A stretch of DNA of 64,000 nucleotides, taken from assembly GCA_037968495.1 (NCBI GenBank), contig JBBKVP010000060.1, positions 19,655-83,654 of the forward strand, given 5' to 3'. Under the pieces are notes generated by a model. The model searched no databases, had not been told where the DNA came from, and saw only the letters and a list, made by a program, of their open reading frames with translations. This document shows, in pieces, positions 8,391 to 15,289 of the stretch. Position 1 is the first letter of the stretch, and every line of letters begins with the position of its first letter. Both the position numbers and the translations under genes were made by a program. This DNA is from Aestuarierythrobacter sp037968495 (lineage in GTDB: Bacteria; Pseudomonadota; Alphaproteobacteria; Sphingomonadales; Sphingomonadaceae).

Positions 8391-9305
8391 ATGGCCAGAG
8401 AGTCAGGTAGAATGAACGTCAGTAGCGAGCGCGCTGCCAAGGGGCAGAACGGCTATATAATGCTGTTGGTGTTGCTGGCGGTGGCCGTGATCGGCTTCTT
8501 GATTGTGAGCAACGGAATACCCGCCGACGGATCATCAAAAGGTACCAAGCTGATATTCGTCGCCAGTCTGGTCGGATCAATCCTGGCTCTGACCTTGGTT
8601 TCTGCGGGCTTCTATATGATCCAGCCAAATCAGGCTGCGGTGATCACCTTGTTCGGCGCCTATTCCGGTACTGACAGGACCGAAGGCCTGCGCTGGGTAT
8701 GGCCTTGGATGATGCGCAAGAAGATTTCGGCGCGGGTAAACAACATCATTTCCGAGCGTTTGAAAGTGAACGATCTGCGCGGCAATCCAATCGAGATCGC
8801 CAGTAATGTCGTGTGGCGTGTGGAAGATACGGCGCAGGCTACGTTTGATGTCGATGACTATAAGGAATTCATCCATGTCCAGATCGAGGCTGCAATCCGC
8901 ACGGTCGGCGCACGCTATGCCTATGACGATATCGAGGAAAACGAGGTCACTTTAAGGGCGCATCCCGAAGTGATCAACAAGGAGCTCCGCGCAGAGCTGA
9001 ACGACCGGCTGGATGTCGCCGGGATCGAAGTGGACGAAGTGGGCCTGACCCACCTTGCTTATGCGCCCGAAATCGCCGGTGCAATGCTCCGCCGCCAGCA
9101 GGCCGAAGCAGTCATAGCCGCACGAACCAAGCTCGTGATGGGCGCGGTAAGTATGGTCGAAATGGCGTTGGAAAAGCTGGGCGAGGACGGAATTGTGCAT
9201 CTGGATGATGAGCGCAAAGCGGCCATGGTATCCAACCTGATGGTCGTGCTGTGCGGCGATAAGGAAGCGCATCCGGTCGTCAACGCCGGCACGCTTTACC
9301 AATAA
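8391..9305 (+). CDS. SPFH/Band 7 domain membrane protein
   Basis: 304-residue protein. Two hydrophobic segments near residues 21-40 and 54-78 are followed by an SPFH (prohibitin/stomatin) domain starting at about 80 (FYMIQPNQAAVITLFGAYSGT...) and a helical region with AGAMLRRQQAEAVIAARTKLV, the conserved end of SPFH domains. Such proteins form ring-like oligomers organising membrane microdomains and often regulate proteases. It leads a cluster with a ribbon-helix-helix protein (18 bases downstream) and a CPBP intramembrane protease, hinting at a membrane-linked module. The start is fixed by GGGAG and an excellent promoter. Confidence 0.9.
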   Translation: MARESGRMNVSSERAAKGQNGYIMLLVLLAVAVIGFLIVSNGIPADGSSKGTKLIFVASLVGSILALTLVSAGFYMIQPNQAAVITLFGAYSGTDRTEGLRWVWPWMMRKKISARVNNIISERLKVNDLRGNPIEIASNVVWRVEDTAQATFDVDDYKEFIHVQIEAAIRTVGARYAYDDIEENEVTLRAHPEVINKELRAELNDRLDVAGIEVDEVGLTHLAYAPEIAGAMLRRQQAEAVIAARTKLVMGAVSMVEMALEKLGEDGIVHLDDERKAAMVSNLMVVLCGDKEAHPVVNAGTLYQ

Positions 9306-9323
9306 TCACGGAATAGCGCGGTC

Positions 9324-9542
9324 ATGGCCAAACCTCCTGCAAATGCGAAAGGCAAAAAAGCCTTTGCGCTGCGTCTTGATCCGGCAGTCCATGCCGCGAT
9401 CGAGCGGCTGGCCGGGGCGGAACTGCGTTCTGCAAATGCGCAGATCGAAATGCTGCTGCGCGAGGCCTTAGCGAAACGCGGGATTAAGCCTTCGAAGACC
9501 GAGCCGCCCAAGCGCGGCCGGCCACCAGCAAAATCCGAATGA
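9324..9542 (+). CDS. Ribbon-helix-helix (Arc-like) protein with AT-hook-like tail
   Basis: 72-residue basic protein. Residues 12-50 (KAFALRLDPAVHAAIERL...SANAQIEMLLREAL) fit an Arc/HicB-antitoxin-type ribbon-helix-helix DNA-binding domain. The tail contains PKRGRPPAK, an AT-hook core (RGRP), so both parts could bind DNA. It lies 18 bases after the SPFH gene and 10 before the CPBP protease gene, clearly co-transcribed. A likely target is the AT-rich promoter region upstream of the SPFH gene, but this is inference. No toxin of HicA type is adjacent. Confidence 0.82.
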   Translation: MAKPPANAKGKKAFALRLDPAVHAAIERLAGAELRSANAQIEMLLREALAKRGIKPSKTEPPKRGRPPAKSE

Positions 9543-9552
9543 GGAGCACGCC

Positions 9553-10278
9553 ATGACTTTTGTGCCAATAGATCGCCGGGGTTGGCCCTTTGTCATCACC
9601 CTTATCGTCCTCGCGCTGATTGGCGTGGCATCGCTCGGCGTGATGCCACTTGAGGATATGTTGCCCGACGGCATGGAAGTGCCTCGAGCAGCTTTGCTGA
9701 TCCAGCCTGCAGTCCTCGCCATCGGTGCAACTTTTCTCGGCTGGTGGGCTGCCCCCAAGGTCGGGCTGGATGCACCGATTATTGGTGGGCTAACCGGAAC
9801 GGGTGATTGGAGAGAGGCCCTGGCCAAAATCATATTGCCTGCAGCGATCGTGTCCGCCATCGTCGCGGCCGTGCTGGTGGCTTATGCCAGATTGACCGTC
9901 GGCGAGTTTCCGGCTGACGCGGCGGCAGGCCGCCTGCCGTTGGCGCCGCGCCTACTTTATGGCGGTATCAGTGAAGAAGTGCTCAGCCGCTGGGCGATCA
10001 TGTCGGTCCTCTTGCTCGGACTCTTGAAGATCAAAGTGCCCGCAACCTCCGCATTCTGGACCGCTAATCTCCTCGCCGCCCTTCTTTTTGCAGTCGGACA
10101 TTTCGGCGTATTGTTTGGCGTCGTCGAAAGCCCGTCAGCGTTCCTGATTACTGCTGTCGTGATCGGCAATATGGTCCCCGGATTGTTGTTTGGCTGGTTG
10201 TTTGCCTCCCGCGGGCTCGAGGCGGCGATGCTGGCCCACGCGGGCGGCCATCTTATCGCGTTCTTCATCCTCGGCTGA
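9553..10278 (+). CDS. CPBP family intramembrane glutamic endopeptidase
   Basis: 241-residue polytopic membrane protein of the CAAX-protease/bacteriocin-processing (Abi) family. The signature EEVLSRW gives the catalytic Glu pair at 141-142 with Arg146; His183 (VGHFG) and His229 (GGHLIAFF) complete the active site, which appears intact. About seven hydrophobic segments are visible. It is third in the SPFH-RHH-CPBP cluster. Family members cleave membrane-embedded substrates or act in bacteriocin processing and immunity; the substrate here is unknown, with the adjacent SPFH protein a plausible partner. Confidence 0.9.
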   Translation: MTFVPIDRRGWPFVITLIVLALIGVASLGVMPLEDMLPDGMEVPRAALLIQPAVLAIGATFLGWWAAPKVGLDAPIIGGLTGTGDWREALAKIILPAAIVSAIVAAVLVAYARLTVGEFPADAAAGRLPLAPRLLYGGISEEVLSRWAIMSVLLLGLLKIKVPATSAFWTANLLAALLFAVGHFGVLFGVVESPSAFLITAVVIGNMVPGLLFGWLFASRGLEAAMLAHAGGHLIAFFILG

Positions 10279-10319
10279 GTTTAGCGGGCCATTAACCCTT
10301 TACCGCTAAGCTGGACGGC

Positions 10320-11318
10320 ATGGAAAATTACGCCCCAACTTCGGCTGCCGTGCCGCAATTTGTGTCGCGCAAGTCTTCACGCTTTCTGATCGCTGTTGCG
10401 TTTGTGGCGGTTGCTGCAATTCCCGCTGGCGCTCTACTCGCGCAAAGTCAGGCACCCTACACGATCGTCGAGACGGGACAGGGCTTTGGCCGCTTGCAAC
10501 AGGCCGTCGATGCGATTGGCGAGGGTTCTGGGTCCATCGCGATTGCACCAGGCATGCACCGCGAATGTGCGGTCCAGACCGGCGGCGACATTTCCTATCT
10601 GGCGGCTGAGCCAGGCCAGACAGTATTCGACAGTGTGACCTGCGAAGGCAAGGCAGCATTGGTTCTGCGCGGACGCAGCGCCAAAGTCTCCGGGATGATT
10701 TTCCAGAATATGGCCGTCTCTGATGGCAACGGAGCGGGCATTCGCCTTGAAACGGGTAATCTGACTGTCGCGCAGAGTTGGTTCAAGGATAGCCAACAAG
10801 GCATTTTAACGGCTGACGACGCAAGCTCGGTAATTATCATCGACAAGAGCACGTTCACGCGCCTCGGCACTTGCGAATACTCAGGTGGCTGTGCTCATTC
10901 GATCTATGCCGGTGAAATCGGCCAAGTCCGCGTCACTCGTAGCCGCTTTGAAGAAGGGCGCGGCGGACATTATCTCAAAAGCCGTTCGGGCCGGATCGAT
11001 GTAGCATCGTCCAGCTTTGACGATACGGGTGGCCGCGAAACAAATTATATGATCGACCTGCCCGATGGTGCAACCGGCCAGATCACCAACAACTGGTTTG
11101 TTCAGGGCGAGAGCAAGGAAAACTACTCTGCCTTCATCAGTGTTGCACCGGAAGATCGTGCAAATAGCTCCGACGGATTGCTGATCGCTGCCAATGACGC
11201 TCGGATTGCACCGGGCGTAAGTCGCAACACGATCTTCGTGGCTGACTGGTCGGGCGACCGGCTTGCGATAGACGACAACCGCCTTGGCCGCGGCTTGTCC
11301 CGCTACGAACGGCGCTAA
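10320..11318 (+). CDS. Secreted right-handed parallel beta-helix repeat protein
   Basis: 332 residues. An N-terminal hydrophobic segment (FLIAVAFVAVAAIPAGALLAQ, about 20-42) is a signal peptide or anchor. The rest reads as pectate-lyase-like beta-helix: repeated short strands with Gly/Asn turns (GAGIRLETGNLTVAQSWF, SSVIIIDKSTFTRLG, QVRVTRSRFEEG, GRIDVASSSFDD). No clear lyase catalytic residues could be assigned. It lies 41 bases after the CPBP gene and 50 before psd on the same strand. Probably an exported carbohydrate-binding or structural protein; function uncertain. Confidence 0.8.
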   Translation: MENYAPTSAAVPQFVSRKSSRFLIAVAFVAVAAIPAGALLAQSQAPYTIVETGQGFGRLQQAVDAIGEGSGSIAIAPGMHRECAVQTGGDISYLAAEPGQTVFDSVTCEGKAALVLRGRSAKVSGMIFQNMAVSDGNGAGIRLETGNLTVAQSWFKDSQQGILTADDASSVIIIDKSTFTRLGTCEYSGGCAHSIYAGEIGQVRVTRSRFEEGRGGHYLKSRSGRIDVASSSFDDTGGRETNYMIDLPDGATGQITNNWFVQGESKENYSAFISVAPEDRANSSDGLLIAANDARIAPGVSRNTIFVADWSGDRLAIDDNRLGRGLSRYERR

Positions 11319-11368
11319 TCCACTCTGCCGTCTAGTCGCCTTGTGATCGGGGCGCTAAGGCAGCGGGT

Positions 11369-12214
11369 ATGTCTACCAATCCCTTTATCTGGCTGCAGCA
11401 TGTTCTGCCCCAGCATTTGCTTTCGCGCGGCGCTGGTTCGCTGGCGAGCAGCGAGACGCCTTGGCTGAAGGATCTGCTGATCCGCCGGTTCATTACGGCC
11501 TATGATGCGCAGATGAATGAGGCGCAGCGGCCCGTTTCCGAATACCGCTCGTTCAACGACTTTTTCACGCGTGCGCTGAAGCCCGGTGCTCGGCCTTTGG
11601 CTGATGCAGCGACCTCGATCCTGTGTCCTGCGGATGGTGCCGTGAGCCAGCTCGGCCAAATCGAAGATGGCCGGATCATGCAGGCCAAAGGGCAAAGCTA
11701 TACGGCGACGGAACTGCTTGGCGGGGATGCGCAGCTTGCAGCGAAATTCGGGGGCGGATCATTTATCACGATTTACCTGTCACCCAGCGATTATCACCGT
11801 GTCCACATGCCGGTTTCCGGCAAGCTACAGCAAACGACCTACATTCCCGGCGATCTGTTTTCGGTAAACACCGCCACCGCCGCAGACGTCCCCCGCCTGT
11901 TTTCGCGTAATGAGCGCCTGTCTTCCGTGTTCGCATCCGATCTTGGGCAAGTTGCGAGCGTGATGGTAGGCGCGATGATCGTGGCGAGCATCGAAACGGT
12001 CTGGGGCGGGCTGGTCCAGCCGCATGGCAAGCACGTAAGTACCGAAGACTTCGGCGCAGGTGAGCACAATTTAGCGGCTGGCGACGAGATGGGCCGCTTC
12101 TTATTGGGTTCAACTGTGATCCTTCTGTTTGAACCCGGTAAGATCGCATGGCGCGATGGCCTGAAGCCACTCGACAAGGTGCGCATGGGCGATGCAATCG
12201 CTCGCAGGCTTTAG
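11369..12214 (+). CDS. psd: Phosphatidylserine decarboxylase proenzyme
   Basis: 281-residue enzyme that makes phosphatidylethanolamine from phosphatidylserine at the inner membrane. The self-cleavage motif LGST is present with Ser248, which becomes the pyruvoyl group of the alpha chain. Other conserved parts are YRSFNDFFTRALKPGARP, the Asp in PADGAV and the His in YLSPSDYHRVHMP, forming the proteolytic triad with Ser. Full length, of the E. coli membrane type rather than the short archaeal type. Its stop codon overlaps the convergent ribA stop (TTAG read from both strands). Confidence 0.96.
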   Translation: MSTNPFIWLQHVLPQHLLSRGAGSLASSETPWLKDLLIRRFITAYDAQMNEAQRPVSEYRSFNDFFTRALKPGARPLADAATSILCPADGAVSQLGQIEDGRIMQAKGQSYTATELLGGDAQLAAKFGGGSFITIYLSPSDYHRVHMPVSGKLQQTTYIPGDLFSVNTATAADVPRLFSRNERLSSVFASDLGQVASVMVGAMIVASIETVWGGLVQPHGKHVSTEDFGAGEHNLAAGDEMGRFLLGSTVILLFEPGKIAWRDGLKPLDKVRMGDAIARRL

Positions 12215-13248
12215 CGGAGCAAATGCCCGGAGCGGTCACGTTTGGTCGCGAGATAGCGCGCGTTATGCGGGTTCGCTGGTAGCTCATGCGCCACACGTTC
12301 AGTGATTGTCACGCCTGCTTCTTCCAGTGCTGCAACCTTGCGCGGATTATTGGTCATCAACCGGACTTCGCCCACCCCGAGCAGGTCCAGCATATGGGCA
12401 GCGGTGCCGAAATCGCGTGCCTCGTCCGCCAGGCCTAGCCGCTGGTTCGCATCAACCGTGTCGAAGCCTTGATCCTGCAATTTGTAAGCGCGCATTTTGT
12501 TGACCAGACCGATCCCGCGTCCCTCCTGCCGCATATATAGCAGCACCCCCCAGCTTCCGTTCGATGCTTCGTTCGCCATGGCCGCAAGCGCAGCATCAAG
12601 CTGCGGCCCGCAATCACATTTCAGGCTGCCGAGAATGTCGCCGGTCAAGCATTCGGAGTGCAGACGGACGAGCGGTGTCTTGTCCGAATTCTGCTCGCCA
12701 ATAATCAGCGCGACATGTTCGCGGGTATCATCAGCACTGCGGAAGGCGACGATTTGTGCATCATCGCTGGCAGCGACGGGCAGCTTGGCTCTTGTTGCAA
12801 TGGTCAAATGGCTGGTGTCGGCCCATTCGGCCAAGTCCGACGCCGCGACCGGCTGCGCTTCGCCTGCATCCGCCGGATTGACCATGAAGGCAGGCAATAT
12901 TCCCGCCAGCCGCGCTAGCTCCATTGCCGCCTCGGCATGGGGCTGCCAATCAATTTCTTCGGCCAGAAACGGGCCCTTCATTGGCGCATGCAAATCGAGC
13001 GCGGGATCAGCAATCGGCCCAGCGGACGCCAGGGTAAAGGGCTCTGCGCCTTTGATCAGAACGGGCGAATGGGGCGCAGCAGCTTCACGCTGGTTGGCCA
13101 GCTTCAGCGTAATTGCCCGGGCGCATGAAATCAGCAATTCGCGCGACATCGCCCCGCTCGCAATGCCCGTTTCAACCGGCAGCAGGACCGGCCCGCCATT
13201 CATCGTAATCGGCCAGCCATGACGCAGCGCGTCGATAGCTTGCGCCAC
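12211..13248 (-). CDS. ribA: GTP cyclohydrolase II
   Basis: Catalyses the first step of riboflavin synthesis from GTP. The zinc site CLTGDILGSLKCDCG, the catalytic region MRQEGRGIGLVNKMRAY and the C-terminal LMTNNPRKVAALEEAGV are all present. The N-terminal ~150 residues are a degenerate extension typical of sphingomonad RibA, not a working RibB domain (the RibB acidic active-site stretch is not seen). The start is uncertain: GTG 13248 avoids overlap with xth; an ATG at 13350 would overlap xth by 61 bases. Downstream of xth on the same strand, 41 bases apart. Confidence 0.9.
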   Translation of the reverse strand: MAQAIDALRHGWPITMNGGPVLLPVETGIASGAMSRELLISCARAITLKLANQREAAAPHSPVLIKGAEPFTLASAGPIADPALDLHAPMKGPFLAEEIDWQPHAEAAMELARLAGILPAFMVNPADAGEAQPVAASDLAEWADTSHLTIATRAKLPVAASDDAQIVAFRSADDTREHVALIIGEQNSDKTPLVRLHSECLTGDILGSLKCDCGPQLDAALAAMANEASNGSWGVLLYMRQEGRGIGLVNKMRAYKLQDQGFDTVDANQRLGLADEARDFGTAAHMLDLLGVGEVRLMTNNPRKVAALEEAGVTITERVAHELPANPHNARYLATKRDRSGHLLR

Positions 13249-13289
13249 GCGGCGAGCCGGTGATGGCCCGGATGAGGGCGTGCTTCCGC

Positions 13290-14084
13290 TCAGAGATCGA
13301 ACTCCGTAATGAGCGGCACATGGTCCGACGGTTTTTCCCAGTCGCGGCAATCTTCTATCACGCGGTGGCCGGTCGATTTTGCAGCGAGGTCAGGGCTGGC
13401 CCACATATGGTCGAGGCGGCGACCGCGGTCATTCACGCGCCAATCTTTCGAGCGGTAAGACCACCAGCTGAAATAGCGTTCCGGATCGCGGATATGCTCG
13501 CGGCCGATATCGACGAAGCCGTGCGCATCTTTGAATTTCTGCAGGACCTCGACCTCAAGCGGCGTGTGGCTGACGACTTTGAGGAGCTGTTTGTGCCCCC
13601 AAACGTCGCTCGGTAGCGGCGCGATATTGAAATCGCCGACGATCAATGTCGGCGCGCTAATCTTGCCCGCCCAATCGGTCATCCGAGCGAGGAAATCGAG
13701 CTTCTGGCCGAATTTCACATTCTCGTTGCGGTCGGGAATATCGCCGCCTGCCGGAATATAGACATTCTCGATCACGGTGCCTTTGCCCTGCTCGGTGAGT
13801 TCAACTCCCACATGGCGGGCCTCGCCATTGTCCTGCCAATCGTGCCGCGAATATTCTTTGAGCGGAATGCGGCTGACAGTGGCAACCCCGTGATAGCCCT
13901 TCTGCCCGTGCACCGCGTGATGGGTGTATCCAAGTGTATTGAACGCTTCGAACGGGAAGGTTTCTTCGACTGTCTTGATTTCCTGCAGGCACAGCACGTC
14001 GGGCGCTTCCTCCTTCAGAAAACGTTCGACAATGGGCATACGCAAGCGGACGGAATTGATATTCCAGGATGCAACAGAGATCAT
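13290..14084 (-). CDS. xth: Exodeoxyribonuclease III
   Basis: 264-residue AP endonuclease/3'-5' exonuclease of the ExoIII family in base-excision repair. The metal-binding Glu35 is in LCLQEIKT, GDFNIAP holds the catalytic Asp/Asn, RRLDHMW follows, and the terminal SDHVPLITEF supplies catalytic His255. Normal length, complete. It is the first gene of a likely two-gene unit with ribA and follows, on the same strand, the palindrome-rich spacer after the ctrA terminator. Confidence 0.95.
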   Translation of the reverse strand: MISVASWNINSVRLRMPIVERFLKEEAPDVLCLQEIKTVEETFPFEAFNTLGYTHHAVHGQKGYHGVATVSRIPLKEYSRHDWQDNGEARHVGVELTEQGKGTVIENVYIPAGGDIPDRNENVKFGQKLDFLARMTDWAGKISAPTLIVGDFNIAPLPSDVWGHKQLLKVVSHTPLEVEVLQKFKDAHGFVDIGREHIRDPERYFSWWSYRSKDWRVNDRGRRLDHMWASPDLAAKSTGHRVIEDCRDWEKPSDHVPLITEFDL

Positions 14085-14176
14085 GGATGGTGGGATAGGG
14101 CGCAGGTAGCCTTGAGTCTATTGGCGGGTTTGTTTTCTCTCGCGGCTAGTTGGCTTCGCCAACGCCTCCGAGGGGC

Positions 14177-14205
14177 GGCGCATAAGCGCCGGCGGGCAGT
14201 TGCCC
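14177..14205. repeat. Palindromic intergenic repeat, copy A (REP-like)
   Basis: GGCGC-ATAA-GCGCC (14177-14190) followed by GGGCA-GT-TGCCC (14194-14205). The same two-hairpin layout recurs at 44891-44962 (GGCGC-CTCAA-GCGCC, later GGGCG-GT-CGCCC) between unrelated genes. Compensating changes in the second hairpin (A/T to G/C pair) keep the stem. Confidence 0.5.
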
Positions 14206-14369
14206 TTGCGGTCGGCTGGTCGCCGCCCGAACCATTTCAAGCCTTCTGTCTGGTACTTGTGTTTGGTCACGGCAGCCATCGTGCTACTGCACCCCGCCGC
14301 TCATGCGGCGAAGCCAAGCGGCCCGGATGGGCCGCGCCCGGCGTTTGAGGCTGCGCCGAAGGCGCCAAA

Positions 14370-14409
14370 ACAAAGAAGCGCCCCAAGTTTACTTGGGGCG
14401 CTTCTTTGT
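14370..14409 (-). terminator. Intrinsic terminator of ctrA
   Basis: Perfect 19-base inverted repeat (14370-14388 / 14391-14409) with a 2-base centre and a T-rich tail on the minus strand. It starts 30 bases after the ctrA stop. One of the strongest hairpins in the window; it could also stop plus-strand transcription. Confidence 0.9.
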
Positions 14410-14438
14410 ACTTCGAAAACTGAGACTTCAGGAAATTC

Positions 14439-15134
14439 TTAGGCAGCTTCTTGCTGTTCCGCCGGATCGCGAAGCACATAGCCGCGGCCCCAGACTGTTT
14501 CGATGTAGTTTTCGCCGTCACATGCGTGGCTGAGCTTCTTGCGCAGTTTGCAGATGAACACGTCGATAATCTTGAGTTCTGGTTCGTCCATGCCGCCATA
14601 CAAGTGGTTGAGGAACATTTCCTTCGTCAGCGTGGTGCCTTTGCGCAAGCTAAGCAGCTCGAGCATGGCATATTCCTTGCCGGTCAGGTGAACGCGGGCG
14701 CTGTCGACTTCGACAGTTTTGGCGTCGAGGTTTACGGCGATTTTGCCAGTGCGGATGATCGACTGGCTGTGGCCCTTCGAACGGCGCACAACAGCGTGGA
14801 TGCGGGCAACCAGCTCTTCGCGGTGGAAAGGCTTGGTCACATAATCGTCAGCGCCGAAGCCGAAGCTGCGGATTTTGCTGTCCATTTCGGCAATGCCGGA
14901 AAGGATAAGAACGGGCGTCTGCACCTTGGCGACGCGGAGTTTCTTCAGCACGTCATAGCCGTGCATGTCAGGCAGGTTCAGGTCGAGCAGGATGATATCG
15001 TAATCATACAACTTGCCGAGGTCCAAACCCTCTTCACCCAAATCGGTCGAATAGACATTAAAGCCTTCCGTCGAGAGCATCAGCTCAATAGCTTTCGACG
15101 TTGTTGGTTCGTCTTCGATCAGCAGTACACGCAT
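14439..15134 (-). CDS. ctrA: Cell cycle response regulator CtrA
   Basis: 231-residue OmpR-type response regulator, nearly canonical for alphaproteobacterial CtrA (MRVLLIEDEPTTSKAIELML). Phosphoacceptor Asp51 lies in IILLDLNLPDMHGYD; receiver residues SGIAEMDSK and TKPFHREEL follow; the winged-helix C-terminal domain contains LTGKEYAMLELL and GGMDEPELKIIDVFICKLRKKL. It controls cell cycle, motility and related genes. ATG 15134 is preceded by AGGGGGA. Single-gene unit with its own terminator. Upstream lie two TTAA half sites and two GANTC sites, consistent with autoregulation and methylation control as known in Caulobacter. Confidence 0.98.
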   Translation of the reverse strand: MRVLLIEDEPTTSKAIELMLSTEGFNVYSTDLGEEGLDLGKLYDYDIILLDLNLPDMHGYDVLKKLRVAKVQTPVLILSGIAEMDSKIRSFGFGADDYVTKPFHREELVARIHAVVRRSKGHSQSIIRTGKIAVNLDAKTVEVDSARVHLTGKEYAMLELLSLRKGTTLTKEMFLNHLYGGMDEPELKIIDVFICKLRKKLSHACDGENYIETVWGRGYVLRDPAEQQEAA

Positions 15135-15214
15135 GGGATATTCCCCCTTCACCCTAAAAATCTGTAACCGGTAGCCCTGGCCGCTAACCCCTTCGTAAGA
15201 GGTGTTGACCTGTA

Positions 15215-15278
15215 TTAACCACACAAGTTCTGAACAGAAAAGGTTAATTTAGCGTAAACGTAGGGAATCCGGCGAGTC
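15215..15278 (-). promoter_or_regulatory. ctrA upstream control region (TTAA half sites, GANTC sites)
   Basis: Within 155 bases between rpoN and ctrA: TTAACC-type half sites at 15215 and 15244 (25 bases apart) and GANTC sites at 15265 (GAATC) and 15274 (GAGTC). CtrA boxes normally have TTAA-N7-TTAA, so these are half sites only. Two GANTC in this length is not statistically remarkable; the case rests on the gene being ctrA. Confidence 0.35.
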
Positions 15279-15289
15279 GCGTTGCCTTT

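Larger units (their letters stand above)
14085..14438 (-). other. Intergenic spacer with palindromic repeats and ctrA terminator
   Basis: 354 bases without a credible gene. They hold several short hairpins (TTGGC-TTC-GCCAA near 14152, GGCGC-ATAA-GCGCC, GGGCA-GT-TGCCC), a repeat element resembling that at 44891, and the ctrA terminator at 14370-14409. Plus-strand open frames here (14200-14442) lack family features and run through the terminator, so they are not called. Confidence 0.6.

Noticed and set aside
11315..11695. 126-codon frame antisense to psd
   Set aside because: Shadow of psd, which has full motifs; no domain in the shadow.
13249..13350. Longer RibA start at 13350
   Set aside because: Overlaps xth coding sequence by 61 bases; extra residues carry no RibA feature. 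Not excluded entirely.
14200..14442. 80-codon plus-strand frame after xth
   Set aside because: Runs through the ctrA terminator; no family pattern.
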